Source: Microterricola viridarii (GTDB taxonomy: Bacteria > Actinomycetota > Actinomycetes > Actinomycetales > Microbacteriaceae). Taken from it: a stretch of DNA of 64,000 nucleotides. Every line of letters begins with the position of its first letter. Positions within the stretch are counted from its first letter, which is position 1. Made by a program: the position numbers and the translations under genes. The notes below the pieces were generated by a model that had not been told where the DNA came from, did no database searches, and saw only the letters and a program-made list of their open reading frames with translations. Below, piece after piece: positions 44,025-51,226 of the stretch. The stretch spans positions 310,001-374,000 of the forward strand of contig NZ_CP014145.1 of NCBI RefSeq assembly GCF_001542775.1, in the 5' to 3' direction.

Positions 44025-44426
44025 ATGACCTCACCCAGCGTGCTCTTCGTCTGTGTCCACAATGCCGGCCGCTCACAGATGGCGGCCGGGCTGTTGCGGG
44101 AGCTCTCCGGCGGACGGGTCGAGGTGCTCTCGGCCGGCTCGCTGCCGGCCGACCAGATCAACCCGATTGCGGTGCAGGCGATGGCCGAGCTCGGCATCGA
44201 CATCGCGGGGCAGGCGCCGAAGGTGCTCACCGTCGATGCCGTGCGCGAGTCTGACGTCGTCATCACCATGGGCTGCGGCGACGTCTGCCCGATCTTCCCC
44301 GGCAAGCGTTACGAGGACTGGGAACTGGACGATCCGGCCGGCCAGGGCATCGAGGCCGTGCGGCCGATCCGCGACGAGATCAAGGCGCGCGTCGAGGCGT
44401 TGCTGGGCGAGCTGCTGCCCGCCTAG
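44025..44426 (+). CDS. arsC: ArsC-type arsenate reductase / low-molecular-weight phosphatase family protein
   Basis: A 133-residue protein of the LMW tyrosine phosphatase fold. The P-loop CX5R is CVHNAGRS at the N terminus, and a later CGDVCP gives the further cysteines used in arsenate reduction by the ArsC/mycothiol-linked enzymes. It would reduce arsenate to arsenite in the cytoplasm. No other ars gene is nearby. The last codons (CTGCTGCCCGCCTAG) have been copied into the tandem array that follows. Confidence 0.88.
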   Translation: MTSPSVLFVCVHNAGRSQMAAGLLRELSGGRVEVLSAGSLPADQINPIAVQAMAELGIDIAGQAPKVLTVDAVRESDVVITMGCGDVCPIFPGKRYEDWELDDPAGQGIEAVRPIRDEIKARVEALLGELLPA

Positions 44427-44440
44427 TCGACCGGCACCAA

Positions 44441-44551
44441 CCCGTTGGTCGAGTAGCGAGGAACGAGCGTATCGAGACCTCGCACGGGGCTCGGTTTCTG
44501 GCGCTGGCGCGCGCTCGATACGGCCCTGGCGGGCCTCCTCGACCAGCGGGG
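44441..44551. repeat. Intergenic palindromic repeat element of the GTTGGTCGAG family
   Basis: Ends are inverted: CCCGTTGGTCGAG (44441-44453) and CTCGACCAGCGGG (44538-44550). Inside, CGTATCGAG (44468-44476) and CTCGATACG (44513-44521) pair again. This type of dispersed element is familiar from Microbacteriaceae intergenic regions. It has no ORF of its own. Confidence 0.75.
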
Positions 44552-44718
44552 GATGGCTGGCGGGGGCTGCTGCCCGCCTAGTCGACCGGCGTGGGATGGC
44601 TGGAGGGGCTGCTGCCCGCCTAGTCGACCGGCGTGGGATGGCTGGAGGGGCTGCTGCCCGCCTAGTCGACCGGCGTGGGATGGCTGGAGGGGCTGCTGCC
44701 CGCCTAGTCGACCGGCGT
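44552..44718. repeat. 42-bp tandem array regenerated from the arsC/carbonic-anhydrase gene junction
   Basis: The string TAGTCGACCGG recurs at 44578, 44620, 44662 and 44704 with a period of 42 bp, after a first occurrence at the arsC stop (44424). Every unit contains CTGCTGCCCGCCTAG, the end of arsC, fused to CTAGTCGACCGGCGTGG, the end of the opposite gene. The units are otherwise identical apart from the first. Confidence 0.9.
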
Positions 44719-45240
44719 GGTGTGCAGTTCGACGTGGCGCAGGTAGTTCACGGCGTTGTTGCGGATGCCGGCGCGCTCGGCATCCGTCAGCGCGCGCCGC
44801 ACCTTCGCCGGCACCCCGGCGACAAGCGATCCCGGCGGCACGACCGTGCCCTCGAGCACCACGGCCCCGGCCGCCACGAGCGAGCCGGCACCGATGACCG
44901 CGCCGTTCAGCACCGTCGCCGACATGCCGATCAGACTGCCGTCCTCGACGGTGCAGCCGTGCAGCACGGCCCCGTGCCCGACCGACACGTCGCGGCCGAT
45001 GGTGAGCGGGTAGCCGGCGTCCACATGGCAGGAGACGTTGTCCTGCAGGTTGGAGCCAACGCCGAGGGTGATCGGCTCCTGCTCGGCCCGCAGCACGGCG
45101 TTGTACCAGACGCTCGAATCCTCGGCGAGGGTGATCTGCCCGACGAGCACGGCGCCGGCGGCCACGAAGGCCGATTCGGCGATTTCGGGGGCCGGAAGGC
45201 CATGGAGCGGAAGCACGCGCGCGAACGGATCGATGTTCAT
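44704..45240 (-). CDS. Gamma-carbonic-anhydrase-like left-handed beta-helix protein
   Basis: A 178-residue hexapeptide-repeat protein of the PaaY/gamma-carbonic-anhydrase family. Metal-binding His candidates are in NVSCHVDAG and SVGHGAVLHG, with SVWYNAVLRAEQEPITLG before them. The family hydrates CO2 or acts as thioesterase/acyltransferase; which applies here is open. ATG 45240 follows a minus-strand TATGCT by six bases. The last codons lie inside a 42-bp tandem array, and the stop overlaps the array version of the arsC stop. Confidence 0.85.
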   Translation of the reverse strand: MNIDPFARVLPLHGLPAPEIAESAFVAAGAVLVGQITLAEDSSVWYNAVLRAEQEPITLGVGSNLQDNVSCHVDAGYPLTIGRDVSVGHGAVLHGCTVEDGSLIGMSATVLNGAVIGAGSLVAAGAVVLEGTVVPPGSLVAGVPAKVRRALTDAERAGIRNNAVNYLRHVELHTTPVD

Positions 45241-45246
45241 GTCGCC

Positions 45247-45252
45247 AGCATA
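45247..45252 (-). promoter_or_regulatory. -10 element of the leaderless gamma-carbonic-anhydrase-like gene
   Basis: Minus-strand TATGCT, then GGCGAC, then ATG. Its partner promoter for the divergent ybaK-type gene lies only 18 bp away. Confidence 0.55.
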
Positions 45253-45269
45253 ATGTGCGCCGGTCGCCC

Positions 45270-45275
45270 TAGGAT
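45270..45275 (+). promoter_or_regulatory. -10 element of the leaderless ybaK-type gene
   Basis: TAGGAT followed by six bases and the ATG at 45282. Two divergent leaderless genes thus share a 41-bp start-to-start interval. Confidence 0.55.
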
Positions 45276-45281
45276 CGGGGC

Positions 45282-45764
45282 ATGGTGAACACCGAACATC
45301 CCGCCGTTGACCGTGTGCGCGAGGCACTGGCCGCGCACGGCGTGACCCCAGAGATCCGCTGGTTCGACGAGGCGACCCCGACCGCGCAGGCCGCAGCCGA
45401 CGCCATCGGCATCGAGCTCGGCCAGATCGCGAACTCGCTCGTCTTCACGCTCGACGGCGAGCCGCTGCTCGTGCTGACCTCCGGCGCGCACCGGGTCGAC
45501 ACGGCCTGGCTGGGGCAGCAGCTCGGCGGCACGATCGCGCGGGCCAGCAAGGAGACGGTGAAGGATGCCACCGGCCAGGTGATCGGCGGGGTCGCCCCGC
45601 TCGGCCACCCCGCACCGGTGCGAACCCTCGTCGACGTCGCCCTCGCCGAGTACGACGAGGTGTGGGCGGCCGCCGGGCACGCCCACACCGTGTTCCCCAC
45701 CAGCTACGCCGAGCTGCTGCGGGTCACCGGCGGCACCCCGATCGCCGTCGAGCCCCCCGCCTAA
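45282..45764 (+). CDS. YbaK/EbsC-family aminoacyl-tRNA deacylase
   Basis: A 160-residue protein of the YbaK/ProX family that hydrolyses mischarged tRNAs such as Cys-tRNA(Pro). Seen: SLVFTLDGEPLLVLTSGAHRV, with the conserved Lys after it represented in RASKETVKDATGQVIGGVAP, and GHPAPVRTLVD. It is divergent from the carbonic-anhydrase-like gene and followed by a very long palindrome. Confidence 0.9.
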   Translation: MVNTEHPAVDRVREALAAHGVTPEIRWFDEATPTAQAAADAIGIELGQIANSLVFTLDGEPLLVLTSGAHRVDTAWLGQQLGGTIARASKETVKDATGQVIGGVAPLGHPAPVRTLVDVALAEYDEVWAAAGHAHTVFPTSYAELLRVTGGTPIAVEPPA

Positions 45765-45837
45765 AATTCCGTTGAGAGCGGTCAAATGGCCGCTTTTTGT
45801 CGCTAAAAGCGGCCATTTGACCGCTCTCAACGGAATT
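45765..45837. terminator. 73-bp perfect palindrome between convergent genes
   Basis: Two 33-bp arms (45765-45797 and 45805-45837) are perfectly complementary around a 7-nt loop TGTCGCT. The arm starts AATTCCGTTGAGAGCGG and ends GGCCGCTTTT. T-runs on both strands fit bidirectional termination of ybaK and dhaK, but the stem is far longer than a terminator requires and A+T-richer than its surroundings. Confidence 0.85.
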
Positions 45838-45841
45838 GGGG

Positions 45842-46837
45842 CTAGAAGATGCGGGCGCCGATCTCGGCTGGCGCGGCGAGCAGGCCCTCGATCTCGTCGT
45901 CGAGCTTGACCAGCGTGATCGACGCACCGGCCATGTCGAGCGAGGTGCAGTACTCGCCGACATAGCTGCGGGCCACCGTGATGCCCTGTGCGGCCAGCTT
46001 CTCGTGGGCGATGCCGTACACCAGATAGAGCTCGCTGATCGGGGTGCCGCCGAGGCCGTTGACCATCAGCGCGACGCGGTCGCCGCTGACATAGGGCAGG
46101 TCGGCCACGACCGGCTCCAGCAGGATGTCGACGAGCTCGTTCGCGGGCACGATCTTCGCGCGCCGGCGGCCGGGCTCGCCGTGGATGCCGACGCCGATCT
46201 CGATCTCGTCATCGCCCAGCTCGAACAGCGGGGCGCCCTTCGCTGGGGGAGTGCACGCGGTCAGCGCCAGTCCCATCGAGCGGGTCACCGACACCACCTT
46301 CTCGCCGATGCGCATCAGCTCGTCCAGATCGGCCCCGGCCTCCGCGGCCGCCCCGACCGCCTTGATGACGAAGAAGTTGCCGGCGACGCCGCGCCGGCCG
46401 ACCGTCCAGGTGGAGTCCTTGACCGCGACATCGTCGTCGATGAACAGGGTCTTGACGTTCACGCCGTCGGCCAGACTCAGCTCCTGTGCCATGTCGAAGG
46501 CCATCCGGTCGCCGGTGTAGTTGTTGACGAGCAGCAGCACGCCCTTGGGGGAGTTCAGCAGCTTCGTGGTCTCGTACACGTAGTCCATCGGCGGAGCGGC
46601 GAACACGTCGCCCGGGCAGGCGGCGTCGAGCATGCCGGGGCCCACCGCCATGACGTGCGCCGGCTCGTGCCCGGAGCCGGAGCCCTGCACGATCGACACC
46701 TTGTCGGCGCGCGGCGCATCGGCGCGCATGATCAGGTTGTACTCCGGCACGTATTTGAGGGTGTCGGGATTGGCCAGTGCGAGCCCCTTGAGCATCTCCG
46801 GCACGAACTGCTGGGGGTCGTTGACGAATTTCTTCAT
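45842..46837 (-). CDS. dhaK: Dihydroxyacetone kinase, DhaK subunit
   Basis: A 331-residue DhaK. Substrate-binding motifs GSGSGHEPAHVMAVGPGMLD and LLLVNNYTGD are present, and the His that binds the ketose covalently is in GVGIHGEPGRRR. It works with DhaL, which supplies ATP. There is no PTS-type dhaM nearby, so an ATP-dependent kinase is likely. The substrate may be dihydroxyacetone or another short ketose; the neighbouring aldolase and HAD phosphatase argue for a dedicated pathway. It is the last gene of the operon. Confidence 0.93.
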   Translation of the reverse strand: MKKFVNDPQQFVPEMLKGLALANPDTLKYVPEYNLIMRADAPRADKVSIVQGSGSGHEPAHVMAVGPGMLDAACPGDVFAAPPMDYVYETTKLLNSPKGVLLLVNNYTGDRMAFDMAQELSLADGVNVKTLFIDDDVAVKDSTWTVGRRGVAGNFFVIKAVGAAAEAGADLDELMRIGEKVVSVTRSMGLALTACTPPAKGAPLFELGDDEIEIGVGIHGEPGRRRAKIVPANELVDILLEPVVADLPYVSGDRVALMVNGLGGTPISELYLVYGIAHEKLAAQGITVARSYVGEYCTSLDMAGASITLVKLDDEIEGLLAAPAEIGARIF

Positions 46838-46862
46838 GGGATTTCCTCCACGGATCGGTGGT

Positions 46863-47561
46863 TCAGATGGCGTAGTCAGAGTTGGGGGAGTCGGAGCCAG
46901 GGGATTCTGAAGCGGAGCTGGCGTCGTCCTTGGCGCCCCAGCTCGAGGCGAGGGCTTCCGCGATCACGGCGACTGCGACGGCCCCGGCATCCGGCGAGCC
47001 GATGCTGCGCTCTCCGGTGTATGCCGCACGCCCGCGCTTGGCGATCATCGGTGTCGTCGCGTCGGCGGCGGCGCGGGCGGATGCCGCGGCCGACGCCATG
47101 ACGGCCGCGCCGCCGTCGCCGTTGGCGACGCCTTGCTCGATCGCATCGGTCAGGGGAGCAAGCGCGTCGAGCAGGGTCTTGTCGCCGAGGGACGCCCCGC
47201 CGCGCGCCATGATCCCCTCAATCGCCGAGCGCAGCATGGTGACGGCGTCCGCGCCGCCGAGCTCATCGCCGCGGCCCTTCGCGACGGCGGCCGAACGCAG
47301 GAAAGCGGTGCCCCAGATCGGCCCGGACGTGCCGCCGATCCGGCCGGTGATCGTGATGCCGACCTTCTGCAGAAACGTGCCGATGTCTGTGCGGTCGTAG
47401 CTGTCCCAGTCCTTCAGCACGATCTCGAATCCGCGCGCCAGCGAGAAGCCGAAGTCGCCGTCGCCGACGACGGAGTCGAGGTCGCCGAAGTACTTCTCGT
47501 TGTCGACGGCCGTCTGCGCAATGGTGCGCACGATGAACTCGGTGTCGTTGAGGCTCGTCAT
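46863..47561 (-). CDS. dhaL: Dihydroxyacetone kinase, DhaL (ATP-binding) subunit
   Basis: A 232-residue DhaL. The Mg-ATP Asp residues are in VVGDGDFGFSLARG, GGTSGPIWGTAF follows, and GERSIGSPDAGA is near the C terminus. The last 20 residues are an acidic Ser/Asp-rich tail. The start overlaps the end of the HAD gene by 4 nt, and dhaK follows 25 nt downstream on the minus strand. Confidence 0.93.
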   Translation of the reverse strand: MTSLNDTEFIVRTIAQTAVDNEKYFGDLDSVVGDGDFGFSLARGFEIVLKDWDSYDRTDIGTFLQKVGITITGRIGGTSGPIWGTAFLRSAAVAKGRGDELGGADAVTMLRSAIEGIMARGGASLGDKTLLDALAPLTDAIEQGVANGDGGAAVMASAAASARAAADATTPMIAKRGRAAYTGERSIGSPDAGAVAVAVIAEALASSWGAKDDASSASESPGSDSPNSDYAI

Positions 47562-48352
47562 GTCTCATCCTGTCCTGTGGGCGGCCGCGGGCTCTCGAGC
47601 AGCCGGGTGACGGTCGCGAGCGTGATGTGTGGCCCGGGCGCCAGCCCGAGCGGGTCGGCGAGCACGCGGGCCGGCTCGTGGGCATCGCCGAGCGAGCTGA
47701 CGACGAGGGATGCGCCCGTGAAGTCCTCGTCGGCCGTGTAGCCGCTGACGGTGACGAGGGTGCGGATGCCCGCCGCGAGGGCGGCCTGTGCCCCGTTGCC
47801 GCTGTCCTCGACCACGACGGCCTGGTCGGCGTCGATGCCGAGCTCGTGCAGGGCGAGCAGGTAGATGTCGGGGGCGGGCTTCTTGTGCGCCACGATGTCG
47901 CCGGCGAACACGCGGAAGTGGACGGCATCCGCCCCGACAGCGTGCTCGAGCACGGCACGCACCGCCGGCTCGGCCGAGGTGGATGCGACGGCCAACTGCC
48001 AGCCGGCCGCCGCAGCCTCGGCCACGAGGCGGGCGATGCCGGGGCGGGCGGGCAACGCCCCACTGTCGATGAGCTCGGTGTAGATGGCCGTCTTGCGTTT
48101 GTGCCAGGCGGCGAGCAGTTCGCGCTGGCCGTCCGGGTCAGCCGGGAGGCCGTTGGCGGCGACGAACTCCGGCGTGAGCAGGCTCGCCATGCGCTCCTTG
48201 CCGCCGCCGATCAGCACCTTGACGGCGTAGTCGTCGTCGCTCCAGCGAACCGGAATGTCGAACTCGGCGAACGTGGCGTTGAACGCCGGCAGGTGGCCGT
48301 TGCGCTCCGTGTCGGCCAGCACCCCGTCGCAGTCGAAGATCAGCGCCGGCAT
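47558..48352 (-). CDS. HAD-superfamily phosphatase (CbbY/PGMB-like)
   Basis: A 264-residue HAD enzyme. The nucleophile motif is ALIFDCDGVLADTE, motif II AVASTSAEPAV, motif III AHKKPAPDIY and motif IV VVVEDSGNGAQAA. This subfamily includes phosphatases and beta-phosphoglucomutases acting on sugar phosphates. It lies between the aldolase and DhaL genes with 1-nt and overlapping junctions, so a role in the same pathway is likely; the substrate is unknown. Confidence 0.87.
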   Translation of the reverse strand: MPALIFDCDGVLADTERNGHLPAFNATFAEFDIPVRWSDDDYAVKVLIGGGKERMASLLTPEFVAANGLPADPDGQRELLAAWHKRKTAIYTELIDSGALPARPGIARLVAEAAAAGWQLAVASTSAEPAVRAVLEHAVGADAVHFRVFAGDIVAHKKPAPDIYLLALHELGIDADQAVVVEDSGNGAQAALAAGIRTLVTVSGYTADEDFTGASLVVSSLGDAHEPARVLADPLGLAPGPHITLATVTRLLESPRPPTGQDET

Positions 48353-48353
48353 G

Positions 48354-49214
48354 TCACCACGCCTTGCCCGCGCTGCCGAACGTGCCGGCGAGGCCGGTCG
48401 TGAGAGCGACGATGTGCGCGCGCACGTCGGCGAACAGCGACGGCGGGTCCCACTTGTTCGCGGCCTCCGCGGTCTTCAGGAAGTTCAGGCTGGAGGTCAT
48501 GAACTCGATCTTCAGTGCCGTGGAGATGTTGACCTTGGCACAGCCGCGGGCGATGAGGTCGGCGAACTGGGCGTCCGTCATGCCGCTGCCGCCGTGCAGG
48601 GCGATGGGCGTCCCGCTGGCCTCGACGAGATCGCTGACCCGCTGGAAGTCGAGGTCGGGGGTGGCCGAGTAGACGCCGTGGGCATTGCCGATCGACGGCG
48701 CGAACACGTCGACGCCCGTCGCGCGGATGAAGCCGAGTGCGGTCTCCAGACTCTGCCTGCGCGTCTCGGTGTCCACGCCGATGCCGTCTTCGACGCCCTT
48801 GATCGCCTCGATCTCGCCCTCGACGTGGGCACCGTAGCGGCGGGCTTCTGCGACGACCTCGATCGTCTGCCGCTGGTTCTCCTCCACGGGCAGGGTCGAG
48901 GCGTCGAAGAGCACCGAGTTCCACCCGATCTCGAGGCACTCGCTGATGACGGCGCGCTCCGGACAGTGGTCGAGGTGCAGTGTCACCGGCACGTCGATGT
49001 CTTTCGTCATGGCGGTCCACATCGCGAACAGAACCTCGGCGCCGATCGATTTCACCGTCTTGACGGAGGTCTGCACGATGACGGGGGAGCGGGCCTCGAC
49101 GGCCCCGGCCAGCACTGCCTCCAGCGTGAGGTCATTGACGATGTTGATGGCGGGCACGCCGTATCTCTCCTGGAATGCCGTGTCGACAATCTCACGCAGC
49201 GATACGACAGCCAT
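48354..49214 (-). CDS. Class II ketose-phosphate aldolase
   Basis: A 286-residue zinc aldolase distinct from the tagatose-type enzyme at 31.4 kb. Motifs: TLHLDHCPERAVI (zinc His and catalytic Asp), VEGEIEAIKGVEDG, ALHGGSGMTD with the second zinc His and KVNISTALKIEF. In an operon with DhaK/DhaL it might cleave or form a ketose 1-phosphate or bisphosphate. Of two ATGs, 49214 is chosen because GAGGAGG is then 6 nt upstream, while ATG 49220 touches it. First gene of the operon. Confidence 0.88.
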   Translation of the reverse strand: MAVVSLREIVDTAFQERYGVPAINIVNDLTLEAVLAGAVEARSPVIVQTSVKTVKSIGAEVLFAMWTAMTKDIDVPVTLHLDHCPERAVISECLEIGWNSVLFDASTLPVEENQRQTIEVVAEARRYGAHVEGEIEAIKGVEDGIGVDTETRRQSLETALGFIRATGVDVFAPSIGNAHGVYSATPDLDFQRVSDLVEASGTPIALHGGSGMTDAQFADLIARGCAKVNISTALKIEFMTSSLNFLKTAEAANKWDPPSLFADVRAHIVALTTGLAGTFGSAGKAW

Positions 49215-49279
49215 GGTCATCCTCCTCGTCGCCTGCTGCCACGGTAGGCGGGCGGATGACGGCAGGACAGGCGAGGTTT

Positions 49280-49297
49280 CCCTACCGCGGGGTAGGG
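49280..49297. promoter_or_regulatory. Dyad upstream of the aldolase-HAD-dhaLK operon
   Basis: CCCTACC and GGTAGGG are perfect inverted repeats around GCGG, lying across the stop codon of the LuxR-type regulator gene and about 66 bp before the aldolase ATG. On the minus strand TGTCCT (49264-49269) and TACCGT (49241-49246), 17 bp apart, could be the promoter, which would place the dyad just upstream of -35 as for an activator. Confidence 0.45.
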
Positions 49298-51138
49298 GAA
49301 CCCTCCACACGCGCTGCCCGCGCGGCGAGGGCGGTGCGGTTGGCGGCACCCGTCTTGCGCAGGATCGCACCGACATGCTTCTCGACGGTCTTCACCGAGA
49401 TGCGCAGAGCGGTCGCGATCACCTTGTCCGGCAGGCCGCGCTCGACCAGCGCGCGCACTTCGCGCTCTCTGGCGGTGAGGTGTGCGCTGTCTGCCGTGCC
49501 GGGGGCGGCCGCCAGTCGGCTGAGAAACGCCGAGGACAGCAGCGACTCACCACGCGCTGCCGCGACGACGGCGCGGGTGAGCTCGATGGGGTCCGCGGCA
49601 TACTCGACGAACCCGGTCGCGCCGATGCGGGCGGCGCCCCGCATCCGCTCATCGCTGGCATTTCGCACGATCAGCACGACGGATGCCCGCGGGTCGAAGG
49701 CGCGCAGGTAGGAGGTGAGCTGCGCGCCGTCGATGTGCGGGAGGTCGAGGTTCGCCAGCACGACGTGTGGCCGCAACAGCTCGTAGGCCTCCAGGGCGGC
49801 GCCCGCCTCGGCGATCTCACCGACGACCTCGATGTCGGGCTCCACATGGCCGAGCACGCGCACGAGCCCCGCACGCACGACAGCGTTCTCATGCACGACG
49901 AGCACCCGCCAGCGGGAGCGGGAATCGAGCGCGCCCGCCGCCGTCGACGGCAGCTCGGCGCGCACCCTGGTGCCCCAGTGCGGTGTCGACTCGATGTGCA
50001 GGGTGCCGCCGAGGCGTGCGGCGCGGGAGGCGAGGCTCTGCAGGCCGAGCCCGCGAGACGCGGGATGCCGCGCATCGCCGATCGCCTCGATGTCAAAGCC
50101 CTGGCCGTCATCCTCGACCAGCGCGCTCACGCTCTGGCTACCGTAGACGAGCCCGACCCGCACCTGGTGGGCCTGCGCGTGCTCGACCACGTTGGTGAGC
50201 GACTCCTGCACGATGCGGAAGAGCTGCCTGGCCGTCTCGGCCGGAAGCGGCTCCGGATCGCCGACCACCACGAGGTGCGTCTCGACTTGCACGGTGGATT
50301 CGACCCAGGCCAGTTCCAGGGCGATCGCGTCGGTGAGGGAGCGGCCGTCGAGCAGGGCGGGGCCGAGCCCGACCGCCGTGCGCCTGGTCTCGTCCAGCGC
50401 GGAGCGGGCCGCCGACCGCGCCTGTCCGATCGCGTGCCTGGGGCCGGCATCCGTGCTCGCCTTCTCGGCCGCGTCCAGGTGCAGCAGCACCGAGACGAGC
50501 CCGCGTCCGATCGTGTCGTGCAGGTCGCGCACGACGCGCTCCCGCTCATCGAGCACAGCCGATTCGCGCTCCCTGTCGGCCGTCAGCGCGTGCAGCCGCG
50601 CATTCGTGATGGCGATGGCCGCGTGCGTCGCGAACAGCTCGACGAGGCGCGCGTCGGCATCCGTGAACCGGCGTCCGGCCTCCCGGCTGAAAACGACGGC
50701 GCTGCCGATGATGCGGCCGTCCCAGCGAATGGGAACACCGATGACCCCGTGCAGCGATGCCCGCTCGGCGTCGTGGATGTGCCCGCCGCGCACCTCGGAG
50801 TACTCGTCGAACAGCACCGAGTCGCGGGCACGGACGATCGCGCCCGTCACGCCCTCGTTCAGCGGGAATGTCTGGCCGGAGAGGCAGCCGACGCCGACGT
50901 CGACCTCTTTGCGGTATGTGCCGGCCGCCTCGTCGACGGTGCAGATGGAGCCGCTGTCACAGCCCAGCAGCTCCATCGTGTGGCGCAGGATCCGCTCCAG
51001 CAGCGGCCCGAGCTCGAACTGCCCGGCGAGATCGGCGGCGAGGGCGGCGAGAGCTTGGTAGCGCGCGGCCTCACCTGAAGGATTGTCTGAGGGGTTGACA
51101 GAGGATTCGGGCGTGGCGGATGCCGGCGAATTCTCCAT
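49282..51138 (-). CDS. GAF sensor kinase fused to degenerate receiver and LuxR-type HTH
   Basis: A 618-residue single-chain regulator. Order: GAF domain (about 30-190), HisKA_3 helix with RVVRDLHDTIGRGL, ATPase domain (IVQESLTNVVEHA, VEDDGQGF, GLGLQSLASRA; to about 400), receiver-like domain (about 410-530) and C-terminal LuxR HTH (LTAREREVRALVERGLPDKV, SVKTVEKHVGAIL). In the receiver the acidic pair is His-Glu (LVVHENA), the phosphoacceptor position is Asn (LANLDLPHIDG) and the conserved Lys is missing, so phosphorylation looks impossible. ATG 51138 has GGAGAG 8 nt upstream. It directly precedes the aldolase-HAD-dhaLK operon on the same strand. Confidence 0.9.
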   Translation of the reverse strand: MENSPASATPESSVNPSDNPSGEAARYQALAALAADLAGQFELGPLLERILRHTMELLGCDSGSICTVDEAAGTYRKEVDVGVGCLSGQTFPLNEGVTGAIVRARDSVLFDEYSEVRGGHIHDAERASLHGVIGVPIRWDGRIIGSAVVFSREAGRRFTDADARLVELFATHAAIAITNARLHALTADRERESAVLDERERVVRDLHDTIGRGLVSVLLHLDAAEKASTDAGPRHAIGQARSAARSALDETRRTAVGLGPALLDGRSLTDAIALELAWVESTVQVETHLVVVGDPEPLPAETARQLFRIVQESLTNVVEHAQAHQVRVGLVYGSQSVSALVEDDGQGFDIEAIGDARHPASRGLGLQSLASRAARLGGTLHIESTPHWGTRVRAELPSTAAGALDSRSRWRVLVVHENAVVRAGLVRVLGHVEPDIEVVGEIAEAGAALEAYELLRPHVVLANLDLPHIDGAQLTSYLRAFDPRASVVLIVRNASDERMRGAARIGATGFVEYAADPIELTRAVVAAARGESLLSSAFLSRLAAAPGTADSAHLTAREREVRALVERGLPDKVIATALRISVKTVEKHVGAILRKTGAANRTALAARAARVEGSPTPR

Positions 51139-51226
51139 GAGCAACACTCTCCGTCGATGTGTGCGTGGTACCCACTCACATCATGCGCCGTGGCGCGCCG
51201 GAGCGCTAGGTGCAGCCGCCCAGAAC

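Noticed and set aside
44552..44718. Regular 42-bp repeats that could suggest a CRISPR array
   Set aside because: Units are contiguous and nearly identical with no unique spacers, no leader and no cas genes; they copy the ends of the two flanking genes.
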